From: Climacium dendroides
Lineage: Eukaryota > Streptophyta > Bryopsida > Hypnales > Climaciaceae
Assembly (NCBI GenBank): GCA_950106755.1
Contig: OX467084.1
Location: 2,356,001 to 2,420,000 of the forward strand
Reading direction: 5' to 3'
DNA: 64,000 nucleotides
The first letter of the stretch is position 1; every line of letters begins with the position of its first letter. The notes below the pieces were generated by a model. That model was given only the letters and a program-made list of their open reading frames with translations, did not search any database and was not told where the DNA came from. The position numbers and the translations under genes are program-made. Positions 11,405-22,513 of this stretch are shown here, piece after piece.

Positions 11405-11801
11405 TGTCAGGACCTGAATTGCAAATCTCCTGTCGACGCTCCAGTCGTGACTCCCAGCTCCGTGCCTCATCACTTCGTTGTCCATCCTGCAAGATCCCCT
11501 CCCTTCCCTGATTCCCTCCCTATATCTGGAGTGATGCTCATCAATCGATCCAATTGCCTGAGTATGAATAATCTTACTCAGTAATCCTACTCAGAATCAA
11601 AGAGACGAGAATCTTACAACGTTCCATACTATTGATAGAATGCAAGGTGAGAGACACCGCCCTCTCACTAGCCCTTAAGAGGAACGAGGAGCATCCCAGA
11701 AACCCAACCACTGTAACTGCATGTGGTGAGTAACCGCCCTCCCCTAACCCCTTCCTAGTATTATTGGTCATGCAGTCTAGATGTAGGATAGAGTCCTAAC
11801 A
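11405..11801 (-). mobile_element. 3' LTR of chromovirus (397 bp)
   Basis: The segment begins TGTCAGGAC and ends GTCCTAACA, an imperfect terminal inverted repeat of the TG...CA type. On the minus strand it is preceded by a purine-rich tract (AAAGAGGGGATAA, 11802-11814 region), as expected of a polypurine tract next to a 3' LTR. Most of the same LTR (about 270 bp) recurs in the right arm at 35730-36003, where it is cut off by the arm's inner end. No matching 5' LTR was found near 13.9 kb, so the element is truncated. Confidence 0.7.
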
Positions 11802-11814
11802 TTATCCCCTCTTT

Positions 11815-13905
11815 AAGGTTCTAGTCTGTGGTCCTGGTGCATTGGGATGTCGTTGATGAAACTTTTTAACGGCTTTGGGAGCGTTTTGCAAATATTCTGC
11901 AAGTTCCCACGAATTTTGGTCTTGCCCATATCCTTGCCATGAAACAAGATACTGAAGTTTTCTTCCACGTCCACTTAATTGAGAATCTAATACGCTGCGA
12001 ACTTCCCATTCAATCTCCCCTGCCGGTGTTATAATTGGTGGTGGAGGTTGTTGCTTGCGAGCTGAAATGGTGTCTTAATGATATGGTTCTAGAAGTGATA
12101 CGTGGAACATGTCGTGAATTTGGAGCGTTTTGGGAAGTTGTAGTCGATACACTAATTCTGACAATTTTGTTGAGATAATGAAAGGTTCCAAAAATTTGGA
12201 CTCCAACTTTTTAGACGGTGAAGTGGTAGTAATATGGTCGTGTCAAAGGAGTACTTTGTCTCCAATTTTAAAATGAGGTTGCTATTGGACGTAGCAATCG
12301 TAATATCTCTTTGCTTGGTCTCCTGCAATTTTAATGATGGTCTTTATCTTGTCGTGAACTTCTTGTATATGGCGTACCCTTTCTTCTGCTACTGGCATTG
12401 TGGAACTTGTTGGTGATATGCAGGACAAGGTTGGATGATACCTATAAGTGGCATAAAAAGGCAAAAATCCTGTGGCCAAATGGAGCGAATTGTTGTAAGT
12501 AATTCCGCTATGGATAGAAAATCTGACCAGTCATTTTGTCGGCAAGTGGTGAATATTCTAAGAATTTGTTCTAGAGTTTGATTGACCTGCTCCGTTTGTC
12601 CATTTGACTACGGGTGAAACGCTGTTGAAGGAGCAGGGCGAATATGGAGGAGGTCGTATAGCCTTTGCATGAACTTTGAGACAAATACTAGGCCTTGATC
12701 CGAAATTATTTCGTTTGGCGTCCCATGGTGCTTCCACACATGCTGGAGATATAGGGTGGCCGTTTCCTTGGAATCAATAGTTTCATTTGTTGGGATAAAA
12801 TGGACTAATTTCGTGTTTTTATCAACTACTACCATAATAGTGTCAAATCCTGCACTCTTTGGCAATTTCACAATAAAGTCCGTTGTGACTCGCTTCCATG
12901 GTGATTCTCTTGCTGGAATCGGCTATAGCAAACCATATCGGCTGTGGTGTGTGGATTTTGATCGTTGGCATAAATCACAGCCATCTACGTATCGGTGAAC
13001 ATATTGTCTCAAAGTCGGCCAATAAAAGGTTCTTGTTACTAGATCTAGTATTTTAGCTCGCCCTAAATGACCTGCGAGCGGTGCATCGTGCCTTGACCGT
13101 AATATTTGAAGTTGTATCTCCTCATTGTCGGGGCCCATGATCTTGTCCATATAATAAAGTATCCCGTCCCTAAGCACGTAATCTTGGAACCTTCGTCGAA
13201 TGTTTGTTGGAGCCCTGCCAGGTTCGTTGTTGAAGAATGCTAATATTGGTTGAAGGCTTCTATCATCTGTGGTTGTTTCTCTGATAAACTGAAGAATTTC
13301 CGTATCATTCCAAACGTGATCACATGTCTCCAACATTGCTAGACGTAATAAGGGTTTTGAGTTATTGTCCATGTTTTCATTGATATCGTTTCGTCTAGAA
13401 AGCATATCGGCTCAGCCATTTAGTGACCCCAATTTATGTTGGATTACAAAATTGAATGCTGAGAGTAACTCCGACCATCGGGCTTGTCGATGGTTAAGTT
13501 GTTTTGTAGTAAGAAATTGTTCAAGATTTTTATGGTCCGAAATTACTCGCACCTGGTGTGGGGATCCTTCTAGATATATTCGCCAATCCTGGAAGGCTAA
13601 GACGACGTTGAGTAATTCTTTGTCGTAGATATCATAATTTTGTTTAGCAGTTGTCATCTTGGAACTTCAATAGGCGCAGGGATGGAGATGCCCATCCTCC
13701 CCATGTTGCGAGAGGATGCCCCCTGTTGCCATGTCCGACGCATCCGTTTCCACAATAAAAATATGGAGTCTTGTGTGTCTATGAAGACGCCAAGTACAAG
13801 GGGTAGGCTGTACACGTCGGGAATGCAGACCAACCGCACTCCGCCACAATTCCTGCGATTGTGGGACCGAAGGCGGTCTTTGTCCACCCAAATTGCGCTC
13901 ATTTT
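11815..13905 (-). pseudogene. Chromovirus (Ty3/gypsy) pol relic: RNase H, integrase, chromodomain
   Basis: Reading right to left on the minus strand: the RT/RNase H border with ETDASDMATGGILSQ (about 13740); RNase H-connected sequence with 'YDIYDKELL' (13657-13412); an integrase zinc-binding H2C2 region ending 'CDLCQRS' (13405-12923); the integrase core with VVVD, SDQG and NGQTEQVN giving the D-D-E triad (12871-12560); the integrase C-terminal 'GDKVLL...FHVSLLEPYH' (12290-12080); and a chromodomain with 'WEVRSVLDS', 'YLVSWQGY' and 'NSWE' (12020-11860). Stop codons (for example after FHP and after the GDKVLL strand) and frameshifts show it is dead. Gag, protease and most of the reverse transcriptase are missing at the 13905 end. 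The chromodomain tail ('NAP..V..FH.RHPNAPGP') is closer to fungal-type chromoviruses than to the usual angiosperm clades, in my judgement. Confidence 0.8.
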
Positions 13906-13909
13906 CTTT

Positions 13910-14538
13910 ATGAGCTAGGATTGATAGCACATGTTTCTATTTGGAGCTCAATGAAGAAGTTTACCATTCAAAAAATTGTTAAGTATCTTTTTGTCAGTCT
14001 AGATAAGCCCTGCATTATATTTGGGCAGGAGTCTTGCACGACGCTCAAGTGTAAAGAACAAGGCCGGATAGTCACATTCAGGGAGCCAGGCACTACCAAG
14101 GACCTATTCGTGAAGGATGCAAACACCTTGTTTAATAATTTCAATGGACAATTTCTTCGAGAGAATACTATCATAGTTGACGACAATCCTATGAAGCACT
14201 TCATGAACAAGTTGGAGAACGTTGTTCTCTCCATCAGTTGGTCTCCCAAGGGTAATGGTCCCAAGGACTCATATTTGGACATGGTCCTTTTGCCCTGGCT
14301 CAGGCGACTTCACGTAACTCGAGATGAAGGGTTGAAATCTTTTTGCAAAAGTAGTGAGGGGAAGATTGGACGGAAGATGTTGTATGATGAGAGAAGGGTG
14401 ATTGCAAGAAACACTTGTACTATTTTCTGTCACATGTTGCGGGCTGAGTTGTTTTTTGGCCATAACTTTTGTGTTTTAACTCCAAATGACTTAAAATTTA
14501 CAAGGAAGGTATTCATGACTATCCTACAACTTCCTTGA
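13910..14538 (+). pseudogene. NIF/FCP1-like HAD phosphatase, 5' part missing
   Basis: About 205 residues match the second half of an NIF/FCP1 (CTD small phosphatase-like) domain. 'AHVSIWSSM' corresponds to the family's '.v.iWTS' strand, 'TKDLFVKDANTLFNNF' to the KDL-x-LW region, and 'TIIVDDNPMKHFM' to the conserved DD motif with 'LIDDSP.K'. A hydrophobic 'YLDMVLLPWLRRL' follows, as usual. The catalytic DLDxTL motif near the N-terminus is absent because the sequence upstream of about 13910 is antisense chromovirus. The open frame continues about 50 bases into that element. With the catalytic aspartates missing it cannot be an active phosphatase, unless an upstream exon is spliced across. Confidence 0.6.
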
Positions 14539-15594
14539 TTTTTTGGTAATTTTCAAAAATAATTTACTATCCAAAAATAGGCCCGAAATAAATGTCACAC
14601 TTGCCAATTTGGAGGTTTTTAGTACTTTTGAGTACCTTCTTCATATACCCTATATCAAGAAAATTATATGGAGTTCTTCCTTACATATAAATACAACTTT
14701 TCACTAAAGGGTTTTTAAAAATAATTAATTTTGTGTGGTGTGGAAGTCTATGAAGAGAGCTTCCTTCTGCTTGCATTTTGAAACATATAAAATATTATTT
14801 TTGTAAGTTTTTTGGTGAATGACCATCTTCATAAAGTTATTAAAAATGGACACTTTTTATTTTTTGTATTAACTTATTTTTACTATTTTAAACTAATTTT
14901 TGAATCAAAGGTCCTATTTTCTTGAGATTTTGCACTTTTCAAGTTCTCCTACTTAGAGAATTTTCCTATACATTTCCTTTGGTGAAAACCTTCATTTTAG
15001 AGGTATATACATAAGTCATATTTTTAAGATTTTTAAAAAATTAGTTTTCTAATTTTAAAGTACTCCTAAAGATTTCATGAGTATTATTGAAAAACGCAAC
15101 AAATAGTAAAAGTGTTTCTTGCAATCACCCAGAAATCGTGGCATGTACAATAGTCTTATGGATGCAGTTAGAGTGTCTTCAGCACATTGATAGCGCACTA
15201 CATTTCATTGCATGTTCATCAACCACGTCAATGTAGTAATTGTATCATTGTCTAATCGGCGTTACGAAAGGGTAGTTTAATTATTGCTTTAGTTTAGGTC
15301 GAGTCGTGCTGATTGGCATGTGGATTGTTCTCTGAGTTCCTAGTGAAATTCAGCTCGCCTTGACCTTAATGGCTTGCGCATTCGCATGTATGGTTAGAGA
15401 TATATGTAATTTGTATAATATATTTTTTTCATGAATACCTTTCTGTATTTTCTTCATCCTTCAGTTTAGATTGGGTTGACCTCATTCGATGGCCAAGATT
15501 TTTTAAACTACATATTTATTATTGGAGTTTACTTGTAAATGTAATTACAATTATAGTTTTTCTTTGAATTGTTCTAATCTTTTTTTTTTCTTAG
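14539..15594 (+). other. AT-rich DNA, possible intron or 3' flank
   Basis: No coding region, repeat or RNA gene is recognisable here. It ends with a long pyrimidine run and 'ttag' at about 15585-15594, which could be a splice acceptor for the fragment that follows. Confidence 0.4.
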
Positions 15595-15603
15595 AATTTG
15601 AAA

Positions 15604-15915
15604 ATGTCATCCTCTCTTGTTTGGCACACCAGTCTTCCATGCACTGCATTAGCTGACTTATTTTCCGACTACGGGCAGAATCCAATTCTGAGTACAAGAA
15701 ACTTCATGTGTTCGGCTGCCATTGCAAATTCAACAATGGACTTCTCCCTAAAGCCCGTTGATGATGGGGTGGTGGATAGTCCCTTGGGTTCAGCTCCACA
15801 TCGTCTAAAATCATGTTCTTCATCGTCCATGAAGTCTAGCGATGTTTTTGCTACACCGATGTCATCCTCACCTTGCGATAGAGCAACACAACGGAAACTA
15901 TATGGTGAGGACATG
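15604..15915 (+). pseudogene. Coding fragment of unknown family, interrupted by a CACTA-like element
   Basis: An open frame of 104 residues from an ATG, rich in Ser in its C-terminal half, follows a pyrimidine-rich tract ending in ttag. It contains 'SPLGSAPHRLKSCSSSSMKSSD' type low-complexity sequence (quoted in parts) and no domain I recognise. The frame runs directly into the terminal repeat of the 15916-17535 transposon and stops two codons later. On the far side of the element the same frame continues for 18 codons after the duplicated ATG triplet and stops at a TAG near 17588. It may be an exon of a host gene broken by the insertion, but no homologue is known to me. Confidence 0.35.
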
Positions 15916-17535
15916 CACTAGAAGAAAAACGTGTCTGCCACAACCGACTGTTCTGCGACTAGTGTCCTATACAACTATCCTACGATTGAAATCCTCTCTA
16001 TTTGTACCAAATTTAATTTAATTGTTTTATATTATTGTTTTTGTCGCAAAGCAGTCAATCTATAGTTGTAAAAATGACTAGAAAACAACTAGAGAAAAAT
16101 TGCAACTATAAAATGACCAAAATTATTTTTTAGTCATTTTCTAGTCGTTTCCTAGTTGCTTTCTAGTTGTACTTTAGTTGTATGGCAAATTTCATTAAAA
16201 TGGTAGCATTCTATATTTCTCTGTGCAATTTTTCAAACTGTGGGGTTTCAATTGCAAAATGACATCTAAGACTAATATAGATTATGTACATCTAGAACAT
16301 TTATAGATTTCAAAAATCTAAGACTGATATAGATTTTAGACTCCGGGATTTTAAAAAATTAGTAAAAATCTAGATTTTAGATATCTAGGACTTTTATAGA
16401 TTTTAGAAATCTAGGATGGATATAGATTTCAGATTGCACAGTCTAAACTGTTAAAAGTGCCAAATAATGGAATGTCTCCATTTTAATGAAATTGGCCATT
16501 TGGTTTTTAGTCATTTTACACTCTTAGAAAATTTAGCTATTTTGTTGATTTGATTTTATAGATTTGTTTCACTTATCTGATGAAATCAATCAAAAATTGA
16601 GTTTTGTAGTAGTAAAACTAGTTGTTTCCTAGTCACTTTTAAGTCATGCATTAGTTGTCTTAGTTGTTTCCTAGTCACTTTTAAGTCATACATTAGTTGT
16701 CTTAGTTGTTTCCTAATCACTTTTAAGTCATACATTAGTTGTCTTAGTTGCTTCCTAGTCATTGTTAAGTCATACATTAGTTGTTTCTTAGTTGTTTTTC
16801 AATATCTTAGTTGCTTCTTAATCATTTTTTAGTATCTCAGTTGTCCCATATCTATTGTCAAGAATACCTTAAAGTTGGACATATAAGACTTGTAAGCTCT
16901 TGTTGTCTTCTGCAATGAATTGTGTTGGTAGAATTCTAAGATTTCTACAGTTTGTAGATTTCTACAATATTTAGAATTCTATAGAATATAAAATTCTACA
17001 ACCAATAGAAATTTTTTAAAAATTGAAAATTAAGAAATTTTAAAATCTATAAAATTGTAAAGTTTCCTAAACTAATGAAATCTATTAAATACCAATTTTT
17101 GAATTTTTGAAATCTAGGAAGAAGGTAGTTCAAAAGTTCTGAAATCTAGAAAAAGGTAGATTTGAAATTCTAAAATCTTGAAAAAAGTAGATCTGAAATT
17201 TAGAAATCTAGAAAAAAAGTAGATTTAAAATCCTAAAATCTACAAAAAGGTGGATTTGAAATCCTAAAATCTAGAAAAAGATAAATTTTAAATTTTAAAA
17301 TCTACAAATCATCAAGACTAATGTTTTAATAATCTACAAATTTACAAGTTGCAAACAAGTTGCAAATGAGTCACAGACAAGGTGTATTGCTACAAATGTT
17401 TCCTAGATTCTAGAGTGTCCATTGCGACTACAAAATTCCAAATTATCACTAGCTGCAATCCAATCGCAAATGTCCAATGCAACTAAAAAATGAGTTGCGT
17501 AGCGTAGTTGCAGAACCCCCTTTTTTCTTCTAGTG
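15916..17535. mobile_element. Non-autonomous CACTA-like DNA transposon (1.62 kb)
   Basis: The ends are CACTAGAAGAAAAA and its inverse (14-bp terminal inverted repeats). They are flanked by a perfect 3-bp target duplication ATG (15913-15915 and 17536-17538), the duplication length of the CACTA/EnSpm superfamily. Both subterminal regions contain repeated 'gactag/ctagtc' and 'tagttgcttcctagt' motifs. An internal tandem array at about 16610-16790 has 'cttagttgtttcctagtcacttttaagtcata' units of roughly 47 bp. No transposase frame is present, so it needs an autonomous partner. Confidence 0.75.
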
Positions 17536-17538
17536 ATG

Positions 17539-19600
17539 GGTCCTTTCTCAGATGTGGAAATGTTGATTGTGGTATTGTTAGAGGTTTAGCACAAGGAGGT
17601 GGTTCGCGCGACGGCTTCATTTTACTGGACTCCTTGTACCTAGAATTGGATGGCCTAATATACAGAACAATATAGCACCGAGAATATGCGCTTTTTTTTT
17701 CTATGGGATCAGATGTTCAAGGAAGTATAAAGGCTTTCCAAGCTCATGGATTACAAGCAAGTACAACCACAGGCTGAAGATGACAAAGGCAATCGTGGAG
17801 CTTAAGTGTAAATGACATGTATAGTACTTGTTCATAGTGTAATCATACATTCATGCTTCATGAAAGCTCAATGTGCATATTTCGAAACAACTCAACGCTC
17901 GAGTGAATCACACTCGTAGCTTTTATAGTGTACACAGTGCAATGTAATGAACTACATTATTGGCCTTTATAGTTTGTTGCCTGTAATATAGTGTCACTGG
18001 CCCTATTCAAGCATAGTTGGAGATGTATGGAACAACTCATGGTGTACAAGTGAAAGGTCAATATGAGAGTTTACCTTGTGGTTATGATATTTGATTCCTA
18101 CTTGTGTTCATCTTATTTTAATTCTTGTATGATTTGAATATTGTTTCAGGAATTTTCTTCTCCATTTTTGAATGAAATTAGACTTCTGTAACTCTCATTT
18201 CGGTGGAATATTCTCATTTTAATGAATATTACGTTGGAAGCGTAAATTTTGTATCTCCCGTAGACTCGATTGTGTCGTGCAGTATTCTAAACGGTACTGA
18301 ACTATAAACGGAAATCTAATAACTTTTAGAAAAGGGCCAATTGGTTATCGAATCACTGAAGTCAACGGACACTGAGACACTGAGAATGTAACGTAAGTTT
18401 GTGTGGAAACATTAATCAGAGGCACAACTTAGTGAACAATGTGTCATTGATGAACTGTTGCAATTTAAAACTTCACTCAACAAGAATTGAAACTAATCCT
18501 CAAAGATGTGTGGTTTATCGTGTGAGCTTGAATTCCAGAATCTTCTACCATAGGGTCCTATGAACCAAGCGGCCCTCTTCTGTGATGTTGTGATGTGCCA
18601 TTCGCTTGGCCTTTCTCTTGTTAGTTGAATTTTAGGGGTTTCAAACACATGAGTGAAACTGGAATCTGACAAAATGAACTTGGACATTGGGGTTTGAAGT
18701 TCAAAACATGGAATAGAAGAAAAAAATAGATGAAAGCTTGGGATATAGTTTTAGAAGGATGAAGGATGGTCTGCTTGTTGAAATTGCTCTCCGAAATTAC
18801 ATTTGAGAGATCAATCTCACAAAAATAATCAGTTATAAAAGTTTGGTAGAATGGACAATAGCCTTCAAGTTCTGTGAGGGGCACATGGAGAATTTGGAAG
18901 AAATCTGTGATATGTGATTGCAACCCATTACTGCCTAGAACACTAGACCCTTCCATTGCCACTGAATTAGAAGCACAATCTAAGAGAAAACACAACGATC
19001 ATTCTCCAGTTCAATCTAAGCATTGCGAAGAAAACAAGTGGAAAGGGCAAATTATGTCCATTGTTTCAACTCTGAGAGACCAAATCTGAGCCATGCAGGA
19101 GGTACAGCTAGTACTCTCACAACCAACAAAATCAACAAGAAAGGAATGCAATGGCCTCCTGAAGTCATGGTTCTGATTTCTTGTTGTAACACTTTGTAGG
19201 CCAAAAAGTAATAGTTAAAGTGTAAATTATTATATTTTCCCTTCATCATCCGTTAGTTTCCAAAGCCACCTATTATCCAATCAAAACGAATTTCAAAATC
19301 CACTAATATTTCTTTTCCTTTCATCTTGAATCTAGAAAACTCTACGGTCCTGGAACTTTGAAAAATCATATAAATTAGTGTGGGCAATGGATAGCTTATT
19401 TCAGAAGCACAATGTATACTAATGTCCCATTATTGTAATTCCATTGAATCCCTCACAATAAAAATATATAATTTCTATTCCTAATGCTTTTCTTGACATT
19501 GTAAATAATATTGTGACTTACCTTGAATCTAATATGAATTGTCCTTGTGGGACGAATTAGATTTAAGAGAAATAGGTGGAAAGGAGAAATTTCAAAAAAA
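17539..19600. other. Intergenic, no gene recognised
   Basis: Mixed AT-rich sequence. The open frame on the minus strand at 18621-18995 starts plausibly and contains several hydrophobic stretches, but I recognise no family and see no splice partners, so I do not call it a gene. Confidence 0.4.
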
Positions 19601-20805
19601 AAATCTAGTTAGAATGTCGTAGTACAAGGTAAGTAATTTCTCCGTTATACTCCCCCAAACCACTCTAGAGCATAACTAAGTGACTCTAAAGATTGAACCC
19701 ACGAGATCCTATGAAGTATCTAGCTTCATTAAGCGATTTAAGCTAAGTCAGTATACAAACTTACTTTTCGGTTCTATGTCTAAAACCAGAAACACTATAA
19801 TACCCGGAAAGTTGAGGAATGATTTTCTTTCACCATTCCGGTCCTACTAACTATCCAGTCCATATAACACTACCACTCCAGAATCCTACCAAATCTGATC
19901 CTGGGTACCTCTTTAGACCAATCCATTTCAGTCTACCTACATATATCCTTAATCCTATCCAATTTAATTTAGCCTCTGTTTTACCATCAGAGAAATCACC
20001 GCTTGATTTTAAGAGTGGTAGGCCCACCACTCCTTCTGTAATTTATAGTGGCTGAAGACCCACTATCCTATCTCTTTAATCTTCTAATTATTACGGATCT
20101 GGTTTGGTCCTTCACAACAACCTAGATATTAATCCGGATTGTAGGTCACACAAAGACCCTTCGTACAATCCTCTTATACTACAACAACCTCGGGTATCCG
20201 TTCCTATCCGTGCAAAGTCAGGTGGTTACAAATACACCCGTCCGTTCCAACATCTACTAGAGCTATTCCGTTTATCAACTAGGGCAGTGAGATCTCACAT
20301 GAGATCGGACACTCAACCAGATTTCCCACCCAGGAATTCTAGCGCGACTAAAGAATCCCTCTCTATCCGCCTACCCTAACAACGGTTTTCTCACCCAAAA
20401 TCTCGAAACTCTAGATGTGCTGAGTAATTGAAGTGCACTCCCAACTCTTTACTATCTACTCACATACACTTTAAAATAAGAACGGAAACACCAGAGGAGG
20501 AAAATTAGTTGCGATTCCACTTCTGCCATCCTTACTTCCTATCATATAACACTAACACATGGAAGAGACACACAATAAAGAAGTGAATAGAAAAACACAA
20601 GAGAATTTACAAAAGAAGACTTTTCTTCCATTTTCCCTTCCTAGGGACTAGTTTATATACAAAATCCTAAAGTACAAAAAGGCAAAAAGTACCACGGAAT
20701 CCTACCGCATTTTTAGGCTAGACTTCTGATCTTACCTACTACTCTACCGGATTGGAATAGGATCTAGTTCCATCCTAAATCCTCCTAGTATGTACAAACT
20801 TAACT
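19601..20805 (-). repeat. 3' non-coding region of gag-like element A
   Basis: The reverse complement of this stretch aligns by eye with 28980-29730 downstream of element B. Shared blocks include 'ggatctcgtgggttc.atcttta', 'ctctgatggtaaaacagagg', 'ggtgggcctaccact' and 'gcggatagggagggattc'. It is therefore the conserved 3' region of the same repeat family in the opposite orientation. No protein is supported. Confidence 0.65.
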
Positions 20806-21097
20806 AATTTACAACCCTAAACCTAAAGTAGGACTCCTTGGATCGGCCTCCATTTGTTCAAAGACTTTGTTCAAGTTCCAATTTCGTTCTCCATCTATAG
20901 GTCTAGGAAGCGGGTCGCCTTAACCGGAATTTGGTGTAGACTCCAGATCAATTGCACACTCTGGCATGTTGGCTTGTATGGGCGCTCTTTCGAATTTCTT
21001 GGACTTAGGAGTCCTATCCTTTTCCTCCTCTGTAACTAGCTCATCCGAAAAAGATTCCGGTAAAGAGAGGTCCGATAGGTGGAACTTCTTGGAACAT

Positions 21098-21247
21098 CAC
21101 TACTAGAAAATTTAGTTTTTCTGTTGTTTTGGTCACGTTGATCCAATCAAAATCTGACAGAAATCTATTGATTTTAACAGATTTCTGTCAGATTTTGACT
21201 AGATCAACGCGACCAAAACAACAGAAAAACTAAATTTTCTAGTAGTG
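21098..21247. mobile_element. 150-bp foldback MITE with CACTA-like ends
   Basis: Almost the whole element is one inverted repeat with arms of about 70 bp and only a few mismatches. The ends are CACTACTAGAAAA and its inverse, and the element is flanked by the 3-bp duplication CAT (21095-21097 and 21248-21250). It sits inside the coding sequence of gag-like copy A. When transcribed it would form a long hairpin. Confidence 0.85.
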
Positions 21248-22513
21248 CATGTAGCCCTCGTTAGCTTCCGGCTACTCTCTTCAATCCGGTCCGCCGATAT
21301 CCGTCCCATCATCACCATCTCGACTTGCTCAGCGTAATCTGTGAGAATCCTCACTATCTTGAAACCGGATAGTTTCTTCTCCTTCTGCACCTCCTCATCG
21401 AACAGCTTAGCCTTGGCGGCGGCCATCCCGGATACCCCTAGGGTGTCCTTCACCTGCTCAACTACCTTCCGAGTTTCTTCCGCCATTTCCTAAGTGGCAA
21501 TCACATCTTCCTTCAAGGCAAAGATTTCCGCCTTTAAGGTATCCACCTCTTTTTGTAGCTGGACGATCTCTTCTTCCTACTTCCGGAACTCGACTGGATC
21601 AATGATATAGTTAGCTACCTTTTTCGGCAGCGTGTTGTCGGGTCTTGCTCCCACCAGCTTTCCAATCACGTCCAAGATCCGGTTCTTGATCTCCCTGTTT
21701 GCTCGAATGCCGTAGAGGATAGCTATTAATTTATTGAATGGATTCCGGGAATTCAAGTTTTCTTCATCGACAGCCTTCCTCTTCTCTTCTGGAGTCAACT
21801 TGTCGCGACTCGATGGCGTTCCTCGTCCGTGGAGAGGCGTAGTCTTGTGTTGCTTAATCGGTGGCAACAAATCTTTTTTCTCCTCCTCTTCCGTTTTTGG
21901 ATCTGATCCAAGAACGGATTCCACTTCTTTGTCTTCCTCTGATTCTTCATATTTCAGGAGAGCTCCTTAGGTCTTCCACTCCTTCTCTTCCGTATTCATC
22001 AAGAGTTAGTGGTTATGGTACATGTGGTAGAGGTAGGGGCATATTGGAGTAGCCCTATTCTTCCCTGTCCTCCCAATGAGTTGAACAACCAGATTGAAAA
22101 CAATCTGGGCCCAGTCGACGCTTCGGGTTCCGCATAGGGAATCAAAAATTGTGTTTCCAAGGGTAATCGTCACCCTTGTTGGCTTCTCCGGGTGAAGGAC
22201 CAGATTCAGAAACTTAAAAAGGCAACAATGTCAGTCGTCTATGCAATCCTCAACTACATATCCGTCCTTAGGGTTGGGGATACTATGGAATTTGTCCCGG
22301 ATGAATTCATCCTTCCGATTGGCTATTCCAAGACCCCTTACCCGGAAATCGTACACCATCCTCCAAACTTCTTCAGTTCAGAGGGACGGATTCCCTCGCA
22401 AAGTGTTGTCGAACTCATTGAACAACTTGCCCGAGAGTTCCTTCATCCGTTCATCTCGGAATCCCCATGGTTTCTCAACAAACCCCTAGCAACCCCTAGA
22501 AGTTAAGTCCTTT

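Larger units (their letters stand above)
6236..11678. repeat. Left arm of giant inverted repeat
   Basis: This 5.4-kb segment is the reverse complement of 35730-40420. It holds the 5' part of Crinkler-type copy 2 with its flank, an AT-rich unit array and most of a chromovirus LTR. The outer end falls inside exon 2 of the gene (last shared bases ttatgcaaat on the coding strand). The inner end falls inside the LTR (last shared bases ttaaggg). The arm is about 750 bp longer than its partner, chiefly because it has more array units. Confidence 0.9.

Noticed and set aside
16586..16777. Frame with repeated 'MYDLKVTRKQLRQL' peptide
   Set aside because: It is the translation of the internal tandem repeat of the CACTA-like element.
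18621..18995. 124-codon minus-strand frame with hydrophobic stretches
   Set aside because: No family, splice signals or regulatory context; length is within chance expectation for this composition.
20104..20379. 91-codon plus-strand frame resembling the frame at 28984-29235
   Set aside because: Similarity reflects the shared non-coding 3' region of elements A and B, and the two frames are not preserved in the same way.
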